The position numbers were made by a program, and so were the translations under genes. Shown here piece by piece: positions 52,318 to 62,168 of a DNA stretch of 64,000 nt. This DNA comes from an uncultured Lachnospiraceae bacterium (GTDB lineage Bacteria; Bacillota; Clostridia; Lachnospirales; Lachnospiraceae). The notes below the pieces were generated by a model. It saw only the letters and a list, made by a program, of their open reading frames with translations, ran no database searches and was not told the origin of the DNA. The stretch covers positions 24,257 through 88,256 of the forward strand of contig CAJUMB010000008.1 of the NCBI GenBank assembly GCA_910587105.1, read 5' to 3'. Within the stretch, counting starts at the first letter, position 1, and every line of letters begins with the position of its first letter.

Positions 52318-53718
52318 ATGGAACAAAAAGTTCTGGAATATATGAAAAAACATCATATGGTTGAAGTGGGAGACAGGGTGCTGATTGGTTTGTCCGGCGG
52401 GGCAGACTCAGCAGCCCTGTTTCATATATTACGTCAATATCAGCAGACTTATGGATATGAACTTCTGGCAGTGCATGTCAATCACGGTCTCCGGGGGAAA
52501 GAGGCCCTGCGGGATCAGGAATTTGTAATGGAATTGTGCCGCTTATATCAGGTTCCCTGTGAGGTGGTGGAAATGCCTGTACAGCAGATGGCAGAAAAGG
52601 GGAAAATGAGTCTGGAAGAAGCCGGGCGGGAGGCGCGCAGGGAAGTATTCCAGAGGCTGGCCGGCAAGTGGAAATGCAGCAAGCTGGCCCTGGCCCATCA
52701 CAAAAACGACCAGGCGGAAACTATGCTGCATCATCTGGCCAGGGGGACTGGTCTGGCAGGTCTGGCAGGGCTTCTCCCTGCAGATGGTTTTCGGATTCGT
52801 CCGCTTTTGTGTTTAGAACGCAGAGAAATTGACCATTATCTACAGGAGAGAGGCTGGGCTCATGTGGAAGACAGCAGCAACAGGGACGACCAGTATACCC
52901 GGAATCGAATCCGCCATGAACTTCTGGCAGGCATGACAGAGCGGGTAAATAAAAAAGCCGTGGAGCATATGGCCATGACCGCCAATATTCTGCGCCAGAC
53001 AGATTCCTATCTGGAAAAGCAGGGCAGAGAGCTGCTGAGAAAGTATCAGAAACAGAATTTTCTGGAGGAGGCGTTTTTTCGGGAAGACCCGGTGCCCGTA
53101 TATTATGGACTCAGGGTGTTTCTGTCCAGCCTGTTCCAGGTCAGGGATATGACCACGTCCCATTATGAGGCTCTGCAGGGGTGGACAGGGATGCAGGTGG
53201 GAAAAGTCCTGCAGCTTCCGCACAAAATCTGTGCCCGCAGAGAATATAGGGGGGTTTTGTTTTACCGTGAACGGACATATGCAGAGACGGAGGAGGAGTT
53301 TTTCATTCCCCTCCACATACCTGGGGTGACATCCTGTGGGGAAATGGAGTTTCGATGCCGGATATTTAAAAATTTTTTTCAGCAGATTCCACAAAAAACA
53401 TATACGAAATGGTTGGATTATGATAAAATAAAAGATACTGTGGTAATACGAAACAGACAACCGGGAGACTACCTGGTGGTGAATGCCTCTGGCGGGAGGA
53501 AAAAACTAAAAGAATATTTGATTGACTGCAAAGTACCAAGGGAGAAAAGAGGACAGATCATACTGGCAGCTCAGGGACAGGAAATCCTGTGGGCGGTGGG
53601 CCTCCGTCTGAATGAAGCGTATAAAGTGGGGCCGGATACCAGGGAAGTTCTGGAAATTGTGTACGAAGGAGGAGTGGAGGATGAATCAAAACATTCGAAC
53701 ATTGATATCGGAGGATGA
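52318..53718 (+). CDS. tilS: tRNA(Ile)-lysidine synthase
   Basis: 466 residues from ATG 52318 (CAGGAG, 7 bases upstream). PP-loop SGGADSAAL, HVNHGLRG, ALAHHKNDQAET, DSSNRDDQYTRNRIRH and the C-terminal TilS domain (RNRQPGDYL...KKLKEYLID). Converts cytidine 34 of the AUA-reading tRNA to lysidine. Overlaps hpt by 38 bases. Confidence 0.94.
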   Translation: MEQKVLEYMKKHHMVEVGDRVLIGLSGGADSAALFHILRQYQQTYGYELLAVHVNHGLRGKEALRDQEFVMELCRLYQVPCEVVEMPVQQMAEKGKMSLEEAGREARREVFQRLAGKWKCSKLALAHHKNDQAETMLHHLARGTGLAGLAGLLPADGFRIRPLLCLERREIDHYLQERGWAHVEDSSNRDDQYTRNRIRHELLAGMTERVNKKAVEHMAMTANILRQTDSYLEKQGRELLRKYQKQNFLEEAFFREDPVPVYYGLRVFLSSLFQVRDMTTSHYEALQGWTGMQVGKVLQLPHKICARREYRGVLFYRERTYAETEEEFFIPLHIPGVTSCGEMEFRCRIFKNFFQQIPQKTYTKWLDYDKIKDTVVIRNRQPGDYLVVNASGGRKKLKEYLIDCKVPREKRGQIILAAQGQEILWAVGLRLNEAYKVGPDTREVLEIVYEGGVEDESKHSNIDIGG

Positions 53719-54211
53719 AGTAGAAAAGAAAATCAGCCAGACAGCAGCCAGAATCAGTGAAGACTATCAGGGAAAAGTGGTTCATCTGGTGAGTGTGCTG
53801 AAGGGAAGTGTATTTTTCACCTGTGAGCTGGCAAAAAGGATTACCGTTCCGGTTACCATAGATTTTATGTCTGTAAGCAGCTACGGAGATCAGACAGAGT
53901 CCAGCGGTGTAGTGCGCATTGTGAAAGATCTGGATATGTCGTTAGAAGGAAGAGACGTGCTTGTGGTGGAAGATATTATTGATACAGGCAGAACCCTTCA
54001 TTATCTTATGAATATTTTAAGGGACAGGGGACCTTCCAGCCTGAGGCTGGCCACGCTTTTGGATAAGCCTGAACGGCGTGTGGTGACAGTGGAGGCAGAT
54101 TATACCTGTTTCGAGGTGCCGGATGAGTTTGTTGTGGGTTATGGACTGGATTGTGCCCAGCAGTACCGGAATCTGCCTTATATCGGAGTTGTTGAGATTG
54201 AATCGAAATAA
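53681..54211 (+). CDS. hpt: Hypoxanthine phosphoribosyltransferase
   Basis: 176 residues from ATG 53681 after GGAGTGGAGG. PRPP motif VLVVEDIIDTGRTLHYL, LKGSVFFTCELAKRI and GYGLDCAQQYRNLPYIGV. Purine salvage enzyme. The tilS-hpt-ftsH order is the conserved one. Confidence 0.95.
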   Translation: MNQNIRTLISEDEVEKKISQTAARISEDYQGKVVHLVSVLKGSVFFTCELAKRITVPVTIDFMSVSSYGDQTESSGVVRIVKDLDMSLEGRDVLVVEDIIDTGRTLHYLMNILRDRGPSSLRLATLLDKPERRVVTVEADYTCFEVPDEFVVGYGLDCAQQYRNLPYIGVVEIESK

Positions 54212-54247
54212 AATACTTAAATTTAGGAAAGGAGGGTTCGGACAGGA

Positions 54248-56068
54248 ATGAATAGGCAGCCGAATCGAATAGGTCTGTATCTGGTGTTGATTATAGCACT
54301 GGTTGCAGGATATTTGTTTTTAAGCCAGCAGATGGAAAACAGCGAGAATTATTCGAAAACCCAGCTGGAAAATGCTGTAGAAGAAGGTAAAGTGCTGGAT
54401 GTAAAGATTTATCCAAATAAGGAATATCCCACCGGGCAGGTGCGGGTACAGCTGGATAATGGTGTACAGAAGCATTTTTATGTAACGGATATCAAGGAGG
54501 TGGAGGCATTTCTGGAGGACAACGGAATTTTTCCGGAAATCGCAGATGTGCCCCGTGAAAGCGTGATCTCCAGTCTTCTTCCGGTTCTGCTCAGCTGCGG
54601 TCTGGTGGTATTTTTATTTATATTTATGAACCGGCAGATGACCGGGAACAGTTCCAATGCGAAAATGATGAATTTCGGAAAGAGCCGGGCAAGGATATCC
54701 ACAGAAGCAGATAAGAAGATTAATTTTTCCCATGTGGCAGGACTTCAGGAGGAAAAGGAAGATCTGGTGGAAGTGGTAGATTTCCTGAAAAATCCTCAGA
54801 AATTTACAAAGGTAGGCGCCCGGATTCCCAAAGGTGTGCTGCTGGTAGGTCCTCCAGGGACGGGTAAGACGCTGCTGGGCAAAGCTGTGGCCGGGGAAGC
54901 GGGAGTTCCTTTCTTCTCCATTTCCGGTTCGGATTTTGTGGAAATGTTTGTGGGCGTGGGCGCTTCCCGTGTCAGGGATTTATTTGAAGAGGGAAAGAGA
55001 AACGCCCCCTGTATTATATTTATAGATGAAATCGATGCGGTAGCCCGGCAGAGAGGAACCGGCATGGGCGGAGGCCACGACGAGAGAGAGCAGACACTGA
55101 ACCAGCTTCTGGTGGAGATGGACGGATTCGGTGTCAATGAGGGGATTATCGTAATGGCAGCTACCAACCGTGTGGATATTCTGGACCCGGCGATTCTGCG
55201 CCCAGGAAGGTTTGACAGGAAAGTGGCTGTGGGCAGGCCGGATGTAAAGGGCAGGGAAGAGATATTAAAAGTCCATGCCAAAGGCAAGCCTCTGGGTGAC
55301 GATGTGGATTTGAAACAGATTGCCCAGACTACAGCTGGATTTACCGGGGCAGACCTGGAGAATCTGCTGAATGAGGCTGCGATTGTGACGGCAAAAGATA
55401 ACCGCACATATCTGACCCAGCAGGATATCAGGAAGTCCTTTATCAAGGTAGGCATCGGAGCGGAAAAGAAAAGCAAGATTATTTCCGATAAGGAGAAAAG
55501 GATTACGGCGTATCATGAGGCCGGACACGCTATTTTATTCCATCTTCTGCCGGATGTGGGGCCGGTGTACACCGTTTCCATTATTCCCACAGGGCTGGGT
55601 GCCGCAGGGTATACCATGCCCCTGCCGGAACGGGATGAGATGTTCAACACCCGGGGCAGAATGATGCAGGATATTGTTGTTTTACTGGGAGGCCGGGTGG
55701 CAGAAGAGCTGGTATTTGATGATATTACCACAGGCGCCTCCAATGACATTAAGCAGGCCACACAGACTGCCAAGGCCATGGTGACAAAATATGGCATGTC
55801 GGATAAAGTAGGTGTGATTGCATACGGAGAAGAGGGAGATGAAGTCTTTATAGGCAGGGACCTTGCCCATACCCGCGGATACAGCGAGCATGTGGCCGGA
55901 ATGATTGATGAGGAAATCAAGCGCATCATTGATGAATGCCATACAAAAGCCAGACAGATGATCATGGAGCATAAAGATGTACTGGAGCGGTGTGCCCAGT
56001 TGCTTTTGGAAAAGGAAAAGATTAATCGGGATGAGTTTGAAAACTTATTTGTACAGTGTGCCCAATAA
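54248..56068 (+). CDS. ftsH: ATP-dependent membrane metalloprotease FtsH
   Basis: 606 residues. Two membrane helices (about 9-25, 98-120), AAA domain with Walker A GPPGTGKTLLGK, Walker B IIFIDEIDAV, SRH ATNRVDILDPAILRPGRFDR, and zinc site HEAGH with the third ligand in TTGASNDIKQA. Degrades membrane and regulatory proteins. AAAGGAGGGTTCGGACAGGA precedes the ATG. Confidence 0.97.
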   Translation: MNRQPNRIGLYLVLIIALVAGYLFLSQQMENSENYSKTQLENAVEEGKVLDVKIYPNKEYPTGQVRVQLDNGVQKHFYVTDIKEVEAFLEDNGIFPEIADVPRESVISSLLPVLLSCGLVVFLFIFMNRQMTGNSSNAKMMNFGKSRARISTEADKKINFSHVAGLQEEKEDLVEVVDFLKNPQKFTKVGARIPKGVLLVGPPGTGKTLLGKAVAGEAGVPFFSISGSDFVEMFVGVGASRVRDLFEEGKRNAPCIIFIDEIDAVARQRGTGMGGGHDEREQTLNQLLVEMDGFGVNEGIIVMAATNRVDILDPAILRPGRFDRKVAVGRPDVKGREEILKVHAKGKPLGDDVDLKQIAQTTAGFTGADLENLLNEAAIVTAKDNRTYLTQQDIRKSFIKVGIGAEKKSKIISDKEKRITAYHEAGHAILFHLLPDVGPVYTVSIIPTGLGAAGYTMPLPERDEMFNTRGRMMQDIVVLLGGRVAEELVFDDITTGASNDIKQATQTAKAMVTKYGMSDKVGVIAYGEEGDEVFIGRDLAHTRGYSEHVAGMIDEEIKRIIDECHTKARQMIMEHKDVLERCAQLLLEKEKINRDEFENLFVQCAQ

Positions 56069-56196
56069 AATAGACGAAAATTTGTGAAATTTATGCACAC
56101 TTTTGGGAAGGGACGTGGTATTATAATACTCGTAAACCCCCCAATACATTATATAGTTTTTGCTACACCCCATAAGAGAGAAATACCTTCTCCAAA

Positions 56197-56227
56197 AAGA
56201 GGCAGCCGTCAGGCTGTCTCTTTTTTT
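56197..56227 (+). terminator. Terminator after ftsH
   Basis: AGAGGCAGCC (56198-56207) pairs with GGCTGTCTCT (56212-56221), followed by a run of seven T. The rest of 56069-56334 shows no gene. Confidence 0.85.
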
Positions 56228-56334
56228 CGATAGGATAGGAGCTGCAGGAAAACTTTTCTACAGCTCTCACAGGAACCATACTTGGCAGGAAGCAGTTTAC
56301 AGACATACTCTAATAGGGAAGAGGACAGTGAAAT

Positions 56335-58446
56335 ATGTATCGAAATTATGAATACAGTACACAAAAAAGAAGAATACAGGAATATATCCTTCAAATGAGA
56401 CCCGTATTTAATAAAGATGCACTTTTCAGTGACAGTACAGAGAATTACCGTATTCCTATGGAAGCAGAACCGGGAGAGAGTGTGACTATCCGGTTCCGCA
56501 CAATGAAAAATAATGTGGATGAAGTGTATCTGGCAGTGGGGGAACAAAGGATTCCCATGTATGTAGAAGCCAGTTTCGGAGGTTTCGATTATTATGAGGC
56601 GAAGCTGACGGTGGGGGAGAAACCCATTGAATACTTTTTTGAAATTGCGGCTGGCCAGATCCGGTGCTATTATTACCGCAACGGGGCATTTCCGGAAAGG
56701 AGGGAGGGCCCTATGTTCTGTATTGTTCCGGGCTTTAAAACTCCTGCATGGGCCAAGGGGGCTGTCATTTATCAGATTTATGTGGACAGGTTTTATAATG
56801 GAGATCCTGCAAATGATGTGTTGTCAGGAGAGTATTTTTATATTGGTGAGCCCAGTGTCCGTGTAGAGGATTGGAATAAGTTTCCGGAAGCAATGGATGT
56901 GCGTGAGTTTTACGGCGGAGATCTCCAGGGAATTATGGATAAACTGGATTATCTCCAGGAGCTTGGTGTGGAAGTGCTGTATCTGAACCCTATCTTTGTA
57001 TCACCCAGCAATCATAAATATGACAGCCAGGACTATGATTATGTTGACCCCCATTTCGGAGTGATTGTAAAAGACGAAGGGGCGCTTCTGGAACCCTGGG
57101 ATACGGATAACAAACATGCCACCCGTTATATCAACAGGGTGACAGACAAAGAGAACCTGGAGGCCAGCAATCAGTTTTTCATACAGCTGGTGGAGGAGAT
57201 CCACAGGCGGGGGATGCGGATTATTTTGGACGGAGTCTTTAACCACTGCGGCTCTTTTAACAAATGGATGGACCGGGAGTGCATTTACGAAGACCAGGAA
57301 GGATATGAGAAGGGGGCGTATGTGTCTGAGAACAGTCCATACAGAAACTTTTTCCATTTCCATGATGAATATAACTGGCCCTATAATGACAGCTATGACG
57401 GCTGGTGGGCACACGATACACTGCCCAAGCTGAATTACGAGAAATCCCCCCAGTTGTGCGAGTACATTCTGCAGGTGGCCCGCAAGTGGGTATCCCCTCC
57501 TTTTAATGTGGACGGGTGGAGGCTGGATGTTGCGGCAGACCTGGGCCACAGCAGCAAATTTAACCATCAATTCTGGAAGCGTTTCAGAAAGGCGGTGAAA
57601 GAGGCAAACCCGGAGGCTCTGATTCTGGCAGAACACTATGGGGATGCCCGCAGCTGGCTGCAGGGGGATGAGTGGGACAGCATTATGAATTACGATGCTT
57701 TCATGGAACCTGTAACCTGGTTTCTCACGGGAATGGAGAAGCACAGTGACGAATTCCGCGAAGACTTGTATGGCAACGGTACCTATTTCTTTGAGGCTAT
57801 GAACCATCATATGGCGGCATTTCTCATGCCTTCCCAGATGACTGCCATGAATGAACTGTCTAACCATGACCATTCCCGGTTCCTGACCCGAACCAATCAT
57901 AAAGTGGGAAGGCTGGCTCATCTGGGCAGTTATGCGGCCCAGGAAGATATCTGTGTGCCGGTGCTGCGGGAAGCTGTGGTGATTCAGATGACCTGGCCGG
58001 GGGCGCCTACCATTTATTATGGAGATGAGGCAGGTGTCTGTGGATTTACCGATCCGGACAGCCGGAGGTCTTATCCGTGGGGAAATGAAGACAAAGAGTT
58101 GATTCAGTTTCACAAAGATGTGATAGCCCTCCACAAGCGGTATGAGATTTTCACCAATGGGTCCATAAAGTTTCTGGGACAGCAGTATCAGGGAATCAGT
58201 TACGGCAGATTTTCCAGAACAGAGCGGGCAGTGGTGGCAGTGAATAACAGCCGGGAGATTATGCACATGGAAATACCGGTATGGCAGGTGGGAATCAGCC
58301 GGTTCAGGGATGAAGCTATGCAGAGGATTTTTTTGACCCAGCAGGACGGGTATTCCAAAGAAACGGTTTACCTGACTGCAATGGGCGGATATCTGGATTT
58401 GGAGCTTCCCCCATTGTCGGCTATGGTTTTATATCACGCGGATTAG
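56335..58446 (+). CDS. GH13 alpha-amylase family enzyme (neopullulanase/cyclomaltodextrinase-like)
   Basis: 703 residues, no signal peptide, so intracellular. N-terminal beta domain (1-135) as in the CBM34/neopullulanase group, then the barrel: YQIYVDRFYNGD, DGVFNHCG, GWRLDVA with nucleophile Asp398, AEHYGD with Glu433, and ELSNHDHS with Asp512. Probably degrades maltodextrins or pullulan-derived oligosaccharides. A C-terminal beta domain ends at PPLSAMVLY. GGGAAGAGGA precedes the ATG. Confidence 0.9.
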   Translation: MYRNYEYSTQKRRIQEYILQMRPVFNKDALFSDSTENYRIPMEAEPGESVTIRFRTMKNNVDEVYLAVGEQRIPMYVEASFGGFDYYEAKLTVGEKPIEYFFEIAAGQIRCYYYRNGAFPERREGPMFCIVPGFKTPAWAKGAVIYQIYVDRFYNGDPANDVLSGEYFYIGEPSVRVEDWNKFPEAMDVREFYGGDLQGIMDKLDYLQELGVEVLYLNPIFVSPSNHKYDSQDYDYVDPHFGVIVKDEGALLEPWDTDNKHATRYINRVTDKENLEASNQFFIQLVEEIHRRGMRIILDGVFNHCGSFNKWMDRECIYEDQEGYEKGAYVSENSPYRNFFHFHDEYNWPYNDSYDGWWAHDTLPKLNYEKSPQLCEYILQVARKWVSPPFNVDGWRLDVAADLGHSSKFNHQFWKRFRKAVKEANPEALILAEHYGDARSWLQGDEWDSIMNYDAFMEPVTWFLTGMEKHSDEFREDLYGNGTYFFEAMNHHMAAFLMPSQMTAMNELSNHDHSRFLTRTNHKVGRLAHLGSYAAQEDICVPVLREAVVIQMTWPGAPTIYYGDEAGVCGFTDPDSRRSYPWGNEDKELIQFHKDVIALHKRYEIFTNGSIKFLGQQYQGISYGRFSRTERAVVAVNNSREIMHMEIPVWQVGISRFRDEAMQRIFLTQQDGYSKETVYLTAMGGYLDLELPPLSAMVLYHAD

Positions 58447-58470
58447 AGTGTGTGGAGTGTGGAATATCGT

Positions 58471-60171
58471 ATGGATTGGGAGAAGAAATTTATGGAGTCC
58501 CGCCAGCCTGCAGTGAAGCTGGAGATTGCGCTGGAGCGGCTGATGGAGCCGGAGAATCTATCTGGACAATGGGAGCAGGTCTATGGGAAGTATCTCTCTG
58601 AGAGAGTCTGTCCGGCTCTGATGCGGCTGGTTCAGCGGGGCGAACCGGAAAAACTGCGGAAATTCCTTACCTGGGGAATCGCCAGCCGTGGACAGTGTGT
58701 CCGGGTTTTGATGGAGTCTTCTGTGAAAAATCCCGAAATCCGTCTGCTTCTCATGGGATTTCACGAGGAAACAGAAGACACGTCAGAGAATGGAATTCTC
58801 TCGCTCAAAGATGCAGCCCGCCAGGCATGGGAGCTCACTTGTGCATCGCTGGCGTCACAAATTCCTTATCTGCGTTTGTTTTTTGCGGAATTTCAGATCA
58901 GTCAGGCTCCTGCGCATCTATATACAGGAACCGACGGGCTGAACATTTTTCTCCAGCCCCGGCAGGTGGTGGAATGTTTTCAAAAAAAGAATCTACGCGG
59001 ATTATACTTACATATAATGGCACATGTCCTCTATGGTCATGTGCTTTCTCATAGAAAGTATTCCCGGGAATTGTGGGATATATCCTGCGACATCAGTGCC
59101 TGGAAGCTGAGAGAGAAGGTGTTTGGGCTGTCTGTAGAGGACAAGGGGGAACAGGAGGCCCTGGCGGGGCTGGAAGAGCTTTTTCCGCAGTCTCTTGAGC
59201 TGGAACATGCAGTGCAGGTCTGTGAATACCTGACGGGGGAGCCGCTGAAAAGGGAACAGGCCTGCAGATTGCTGGAGAACTTCCCCAGGGATGCCCACGA
59301 TTATTGGTATGAGCAGAAGCATTTTTACGGGCAGAACTGTGCTTCCGGCAGGGAGGGGGGCTCTGGAAACGGTTTGCAAGCCGGACAGAAAGAACGGGCC
59401 GTATATCTGGAGTGTCTTCAGAAGAAACTGGCTGCTGCGGAAACATACAGGAGACAGCTGGAAACGTCCCTTAGGCCCCGGCGCAGGGGACAGACTCCTG
59501 GCAGCCGGTATGAGCTGCTGAGATTGAGGGAGGAGGGAAAGTATGATTTCCACCGGTATCTGGAGCGTTTTGCATCTGTCAGGGAGGAGATGCAGACGGA
59601 TGAGGACAGTTTTGACTACGGGTATTATATGCTGGGCCTTGCCAGGTATGGGAACATGCCTTTGATAGAACCGCTGGAATATATGGAGGCACGGCGGGTG
59701 GAGGAGCTGGTGATTGCCATCGACACATCAGGGTCCTGCTCCGTGGAAGTAGTCCGCCGTTTTCTGGAAGAGGCCAGGAATCTGCTCACCAGAAGAGAAA
59801 ATTTTTTCCGGAAAATGAACGTCCATATTATCCAGTGTGATTCCATGATACAGCAGCACCAGGTGATCACTTCTGTGGAGGACTGGCAACGGTATGAGCA
59901 GAAATTGACAGTGGAAGGCCGGGGAGGGACAGACTTTACCCCTGTGTTTTCTTATGTGGAGAAATTAAGGGACCAGGGGAAGTTAAAAAATCTAAAAGGG
60001 CTTTTGTATTTCACAGACGGGGACGGGGTGTATCCCCGGGTGCCAACGGACTATGAGACAATTTTTGTGTTTACAGACAGAGAATTTCTGGAGGGAGATA
60101 CTGCCAGGGAGATACCGTCCTGGGTGGTGCGGCTGTGTCTGGATATGCCAAAAGAGGGGAAACGGCCATGA
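58471..60171 (+). CDS. VWA-like (DUF2201) protein with degenerate metallopeptidase motif
   Basis: 566 residues from ATG 58471 (in-frame GTG 58450 possible). N-terminal DUF2201-type metallopeptidase-like domain: at the place of HExxH it reads HIMAHVLYGH (181-190), so the catalytic Glu is replaced. C-terminal VWA domain with MIDAS DTSGSCS (Asp418, Ser420, Ser422) and GRGGTDFTPVF. ATGA-coupled to a MoxR-type ATPase, the usual chaperone/metal-insertion pairing. Client protein unknown. Confidence 0.82.
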   Translation: MDWEKKFMESRQPAVKLEIALERLMEPENLSGQWEQVYGKYLSERVCPALMRLVQRGEPEKLRKFLTWGIASRGQCVRVLMESSVKNPEIRLLLMGFHEETEDTSENGILSLKDAARQAWELTCASLASQIPYLRLFFAEFQISQAPAHLYTGTDGLNIFLQPRQVVECFQKKNLRGLYLHIMAHVLYGHVLSHRKYSRELWDISCDISAWKLREKVFGLSVEDKGEQEALAGLEELFPQSLELEHAVQVCEYLTGEPLKREQACRLLENFPRDAHDYWYEQKHFYGQNCASGREGGSGNGLQAGQKERAVYLECLQKKLAAAETYRRQLETSLRPRRRGQTPGSRYELLRLREEGKYDFHRYLERFASVREEMQTDEDSFDYGYYMLGLARYGNMPLIEPLEYMEARRVEELVIAIDTSGSCSVEVVRRFLEEARNLLTRRENFFRKMNVHIIQCDSMIQQHQVITSVEDWQRYEQKLTVEGRGGTDFTPVFSYVEKLRDQGKLKNLKGLLYFTDGDGVYPRVPTDYETIFVFTDREFLEGDTAREIPSWVVRLCLDMPKEGKRP

Positions 60172-61667
60172 ACATTCAAGAAGGGAAAGAGGAAATTAAG
60201 CGTACACTGTGGGCTTATATTCACAGAGAGGCAAAAAGAGGGGAAGCACAGATACAGATTCCCCTGGAAAAACAGCGCCCTGTGCTGCTGATCGGTCCGC
60301 CGGGCATTGGAAAGACAGCCATTATGGCCCAGATCGCAGAAGAAGAGCAAATCGGCTTTGTGTCATATACCATGACCCATCATACCCGTCAAAGTGCCAT
60401 TGGGCTTCCGGTTTTGAAGGAAAAGGAGTACGGCGGTAAATGGTATTCTGTCACGGAGTATACCATGAGCGAGATTGTGGCTTCCATTTATGACTGTATG
60501 GAGCGCACAGGGAAGAACACGGGGATTTTGTTTATTGACGAGATCAACTGTGTATCGGAAACTCTGGCTCCCGTGATGCTGCAGTTACTGCAGAACAAAA
60601 CCTTCGGGAGCCATCCCATTCCAGAGGGCTGGCTGATCGTGGGGGCTGGAAATCCTCCGGAATATAATAAGTCTGTGCGGGAGATGGATATTGTGACTCT
60701 GGACAGGGTCAAGTATATGAATATAGAGGCGGATTTGGAAATCTGGCAGAAATATGCCGCCGAAAGGAAGGTACATGCCTCCATATGCACATTTTTGACA
60801 GTGTATCCCCAGTATTTTTATCACATGGAACAATCGGGGCTGGAGCGCTCCTTTGTCACTGCCAGGGGCTGGGAAGACTTATCCTGTATTCTGTATGCCT
60901 ATGAAGAAATGGGGGAGATGGTAACAGAAATATTAATCAGCCAATATGTGCATCACAGGTCTGCCGCACGAGAATTCTGCTTGTTTTATGAACTATTTCA
61001 TCAGTATGAGCGGGAATACCAGAATCATTATCCGGCGGACACCCAGGAGAACAGGCAGCGTCTGGGAAAAGCAGGAGCAGGGGAATGCATGGCGGTGGCG
61101 TCTGTACTTGCAGAACAGGCCGCAGGGCTGGCGGAAGACTGGGAACAATCCTGGCGGTGGAACAAACAGATGCGCCAGACGGCGGAGCAGGTACTAGGAA
61201 AATGGCAGGAGGGCAGTCTTCATCAGATAATCGATGAAGAAATCAGCTGGCGGAAAAAGGCCCTGGCGGTAAAAATCCAGCACGGTGTGGCAGGGGTAAA
61301 AGAACAGGCACAAGAAGAAAGGCTGCTGGGATTTCTGCAGGAATGGGGGCAGGAGGCCCAGCGGGCCCGCTGTACAGATGAAGGGGCAGCCCAGTGCATA
61401 TTGGAACGGAAATTGGACAGAGGACAAGAGGAAGCGCAGATTAGCAGAATGGAACAGTGTATCAGTGGCGGGTATCACCTGTTGGAGGAGGCTGCTGTGG
61501 GAGCCGCAAAGCTTTATTTTACGGAGACACTTACCAGCCATCCGTCGTGCAGCCAGTTTTTGGTGGAACACCCCCAGGAGATGTTTTCCCGGCAGAGTGG
61601 AGAACTGCTGTTGAGCCGCCGGGAAGAAGAGTTGAGGAGGAAGCTCAAGGAAACAAGGGTATTGTAG
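60168..61667 (+). CDS. MoxR-type AAA ATPase partner of the VWA protein
   Basis: 499 residues. Walker A GPPGIGKTA (about 44-52), Walker B ILFIDEIN, sensor VGAGNPPEYNKSVREMD and a lid domain; a long C-terminal helical extension (about 270-499) rich in Glu/Gln is not part of the AAA core. The ATG overlaps the VWA gene stop (ATGA). Expected to remodel or activate a target together with the VWA protein. Confidence 0.87.
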   Translation: MNIQEGKEEIKRTLWAYIHREAKRGEAQIQIPLEKQRPVLLIGPPGIGKTAIMAQIAEEEQIGFVSYTMTHHTRQSAIGLPVLKEKEYGGKWYSVTEYTMSEIVASIYDCMERTGKNTGILFIDEINCVSETLAPVMLQLLQNKTFGSHPIPEGWLIVGAGNPPEYNKSVREMDIVTLDRVKYMNIEADLEIWQKYAAERKVHASICTFLTVYPQYFYHMEQSGLERSFVTARGWEDLSCILYAYEEMGEMVTEILISQYVHHRSAAREFCLFYELFHQYEREYQNHYPADTQENRQRLGKAGAGECMAVASVLAEQAAGLAEDWEQSWRWNKQMRQTAEQVLGKWQEGSLHQIIDEEISWRKKALAVKIQHGVAGVKEQAQEERLLGFLQEWGQEAQRARCTDEGAAQCILERKLDRGQEEAQISRMEQCISGGYHLLEEAAVGAAKLYFTETLTSHPSCSQFLVEHPQEMFSRQSGELLLSRREEELRRKLKETRVL

Positions 61668-61683
61668 TACAGTACCCTTGTTT
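61651..61683. terminator. Bidirectional terminator after the MoxR gene
   Basis: AAACAAGGGTA (61651-61661) pairs with TACCCTTGTTT (61673-61683). The MoxR stop codon lies in the loop. Confidence 0.75.
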
Positions 61684-61694
61684 GACTGGGAACG

Positions 61695-61883
61695 CTATTT
61701 CTCAAGATCTTTTGAGATTGTAACTTTTTCCGGTACTGCTTCAAAATCAAAAATATCCCGGTAAGCATTCCATTGGCTGGCATTTTCAGCCAGGGACGGA
61801 ATCAGGCCGGTACATTCAGTGCAGGCATTGGTGGTGAGATAATTGTCATAAAATACATGATAAGGGTTATCATTGTTTTCCAT
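61695..61883 (-). CDS. Small acidic protein of unknown function
   Basis: 62 residues. A good ribosome site (AAAGGAG, spacing about 9) on the minus strand supports translation. The centre has NPYHVFYDNYLTTNACTECTGLIPS with two cysteines. No domain recognised. The length and layout resemble small conserved Lachnospiraceae proteins and possible processed peptides, but that is inference. Confidence 0.6.
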   Translation of the reverse strand: MENNDNPYHVFYDNYLTTNACTECTGLIPSLAENASQWNAYRDIFDFEAVPEKVTISKDLEK

Positions 61884-61995
61884 AATGAGCGGCTCCTTTC
61901 GTATTCTGGGTTTTTAGCGGGGGAATCGAAAGCGCCAATTCATATGCGCTCTCACCATAGTATATGGAGTGCCAGATAAAGTATACGGTAATGTA

Positions 61996-62106
61996 ATGAC
62001 TATTTTTGAGAGTTACAGCGTTGTTGTCCAAACTACAGGGAGGAATATCAGGGAAACAGAAAGAATAGCAGAAATACTTAAGAAAGAATTTGGAGACATA
62101 GATTGA
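61996..62106 (+). CDS. Possible 36-residue protein or gene fragment
   Basis: Frame reads MTIFESYSVVVQTTGRNIRE and then ETERIAEILKKEFGDID-type helix. No ribosome site. The composition looks coding, so it may be a remnant of a gene from the same decayed mobile element as the integrase. Low support. Confidence 0.25.
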   Translation: MTIFESYSVVVQTTGRNIRETERIAEILKKEFGDID

Positions 62107-62126
62107 ATATAGCAGCTATTTTTTAG

Positions 62127-62168
62127 AAATCACCAGACCCTATGAAAATTTATCGGGTCTGGTGATTT
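62127..62168. terminator. 14-bp hairpin at the end of the SGNH gene
   Basis: AAATCACCAGACCC (62127-62140) pairs perfectly with GGGTCTGGTGATTT (62155-62168). The 3' arm on the minus strand is followed by TTTCTAAAAAA, so termination is plausible but not textbook. Confidence 0.6.

Noticed and set aside
55265..56100. Long minus-strand frames antisense to ftsH
   Set aside because: Shadows of the ftsH reading frame with no own start signals; the plus-strand protein is clearly FtsH.
56101..56227. Small RNA from a TATAAT at 56122 to the ftsH terminator
   Set aside because: No -35 at a suitable distance and no extended -10; the terminator is explained by ftsH.
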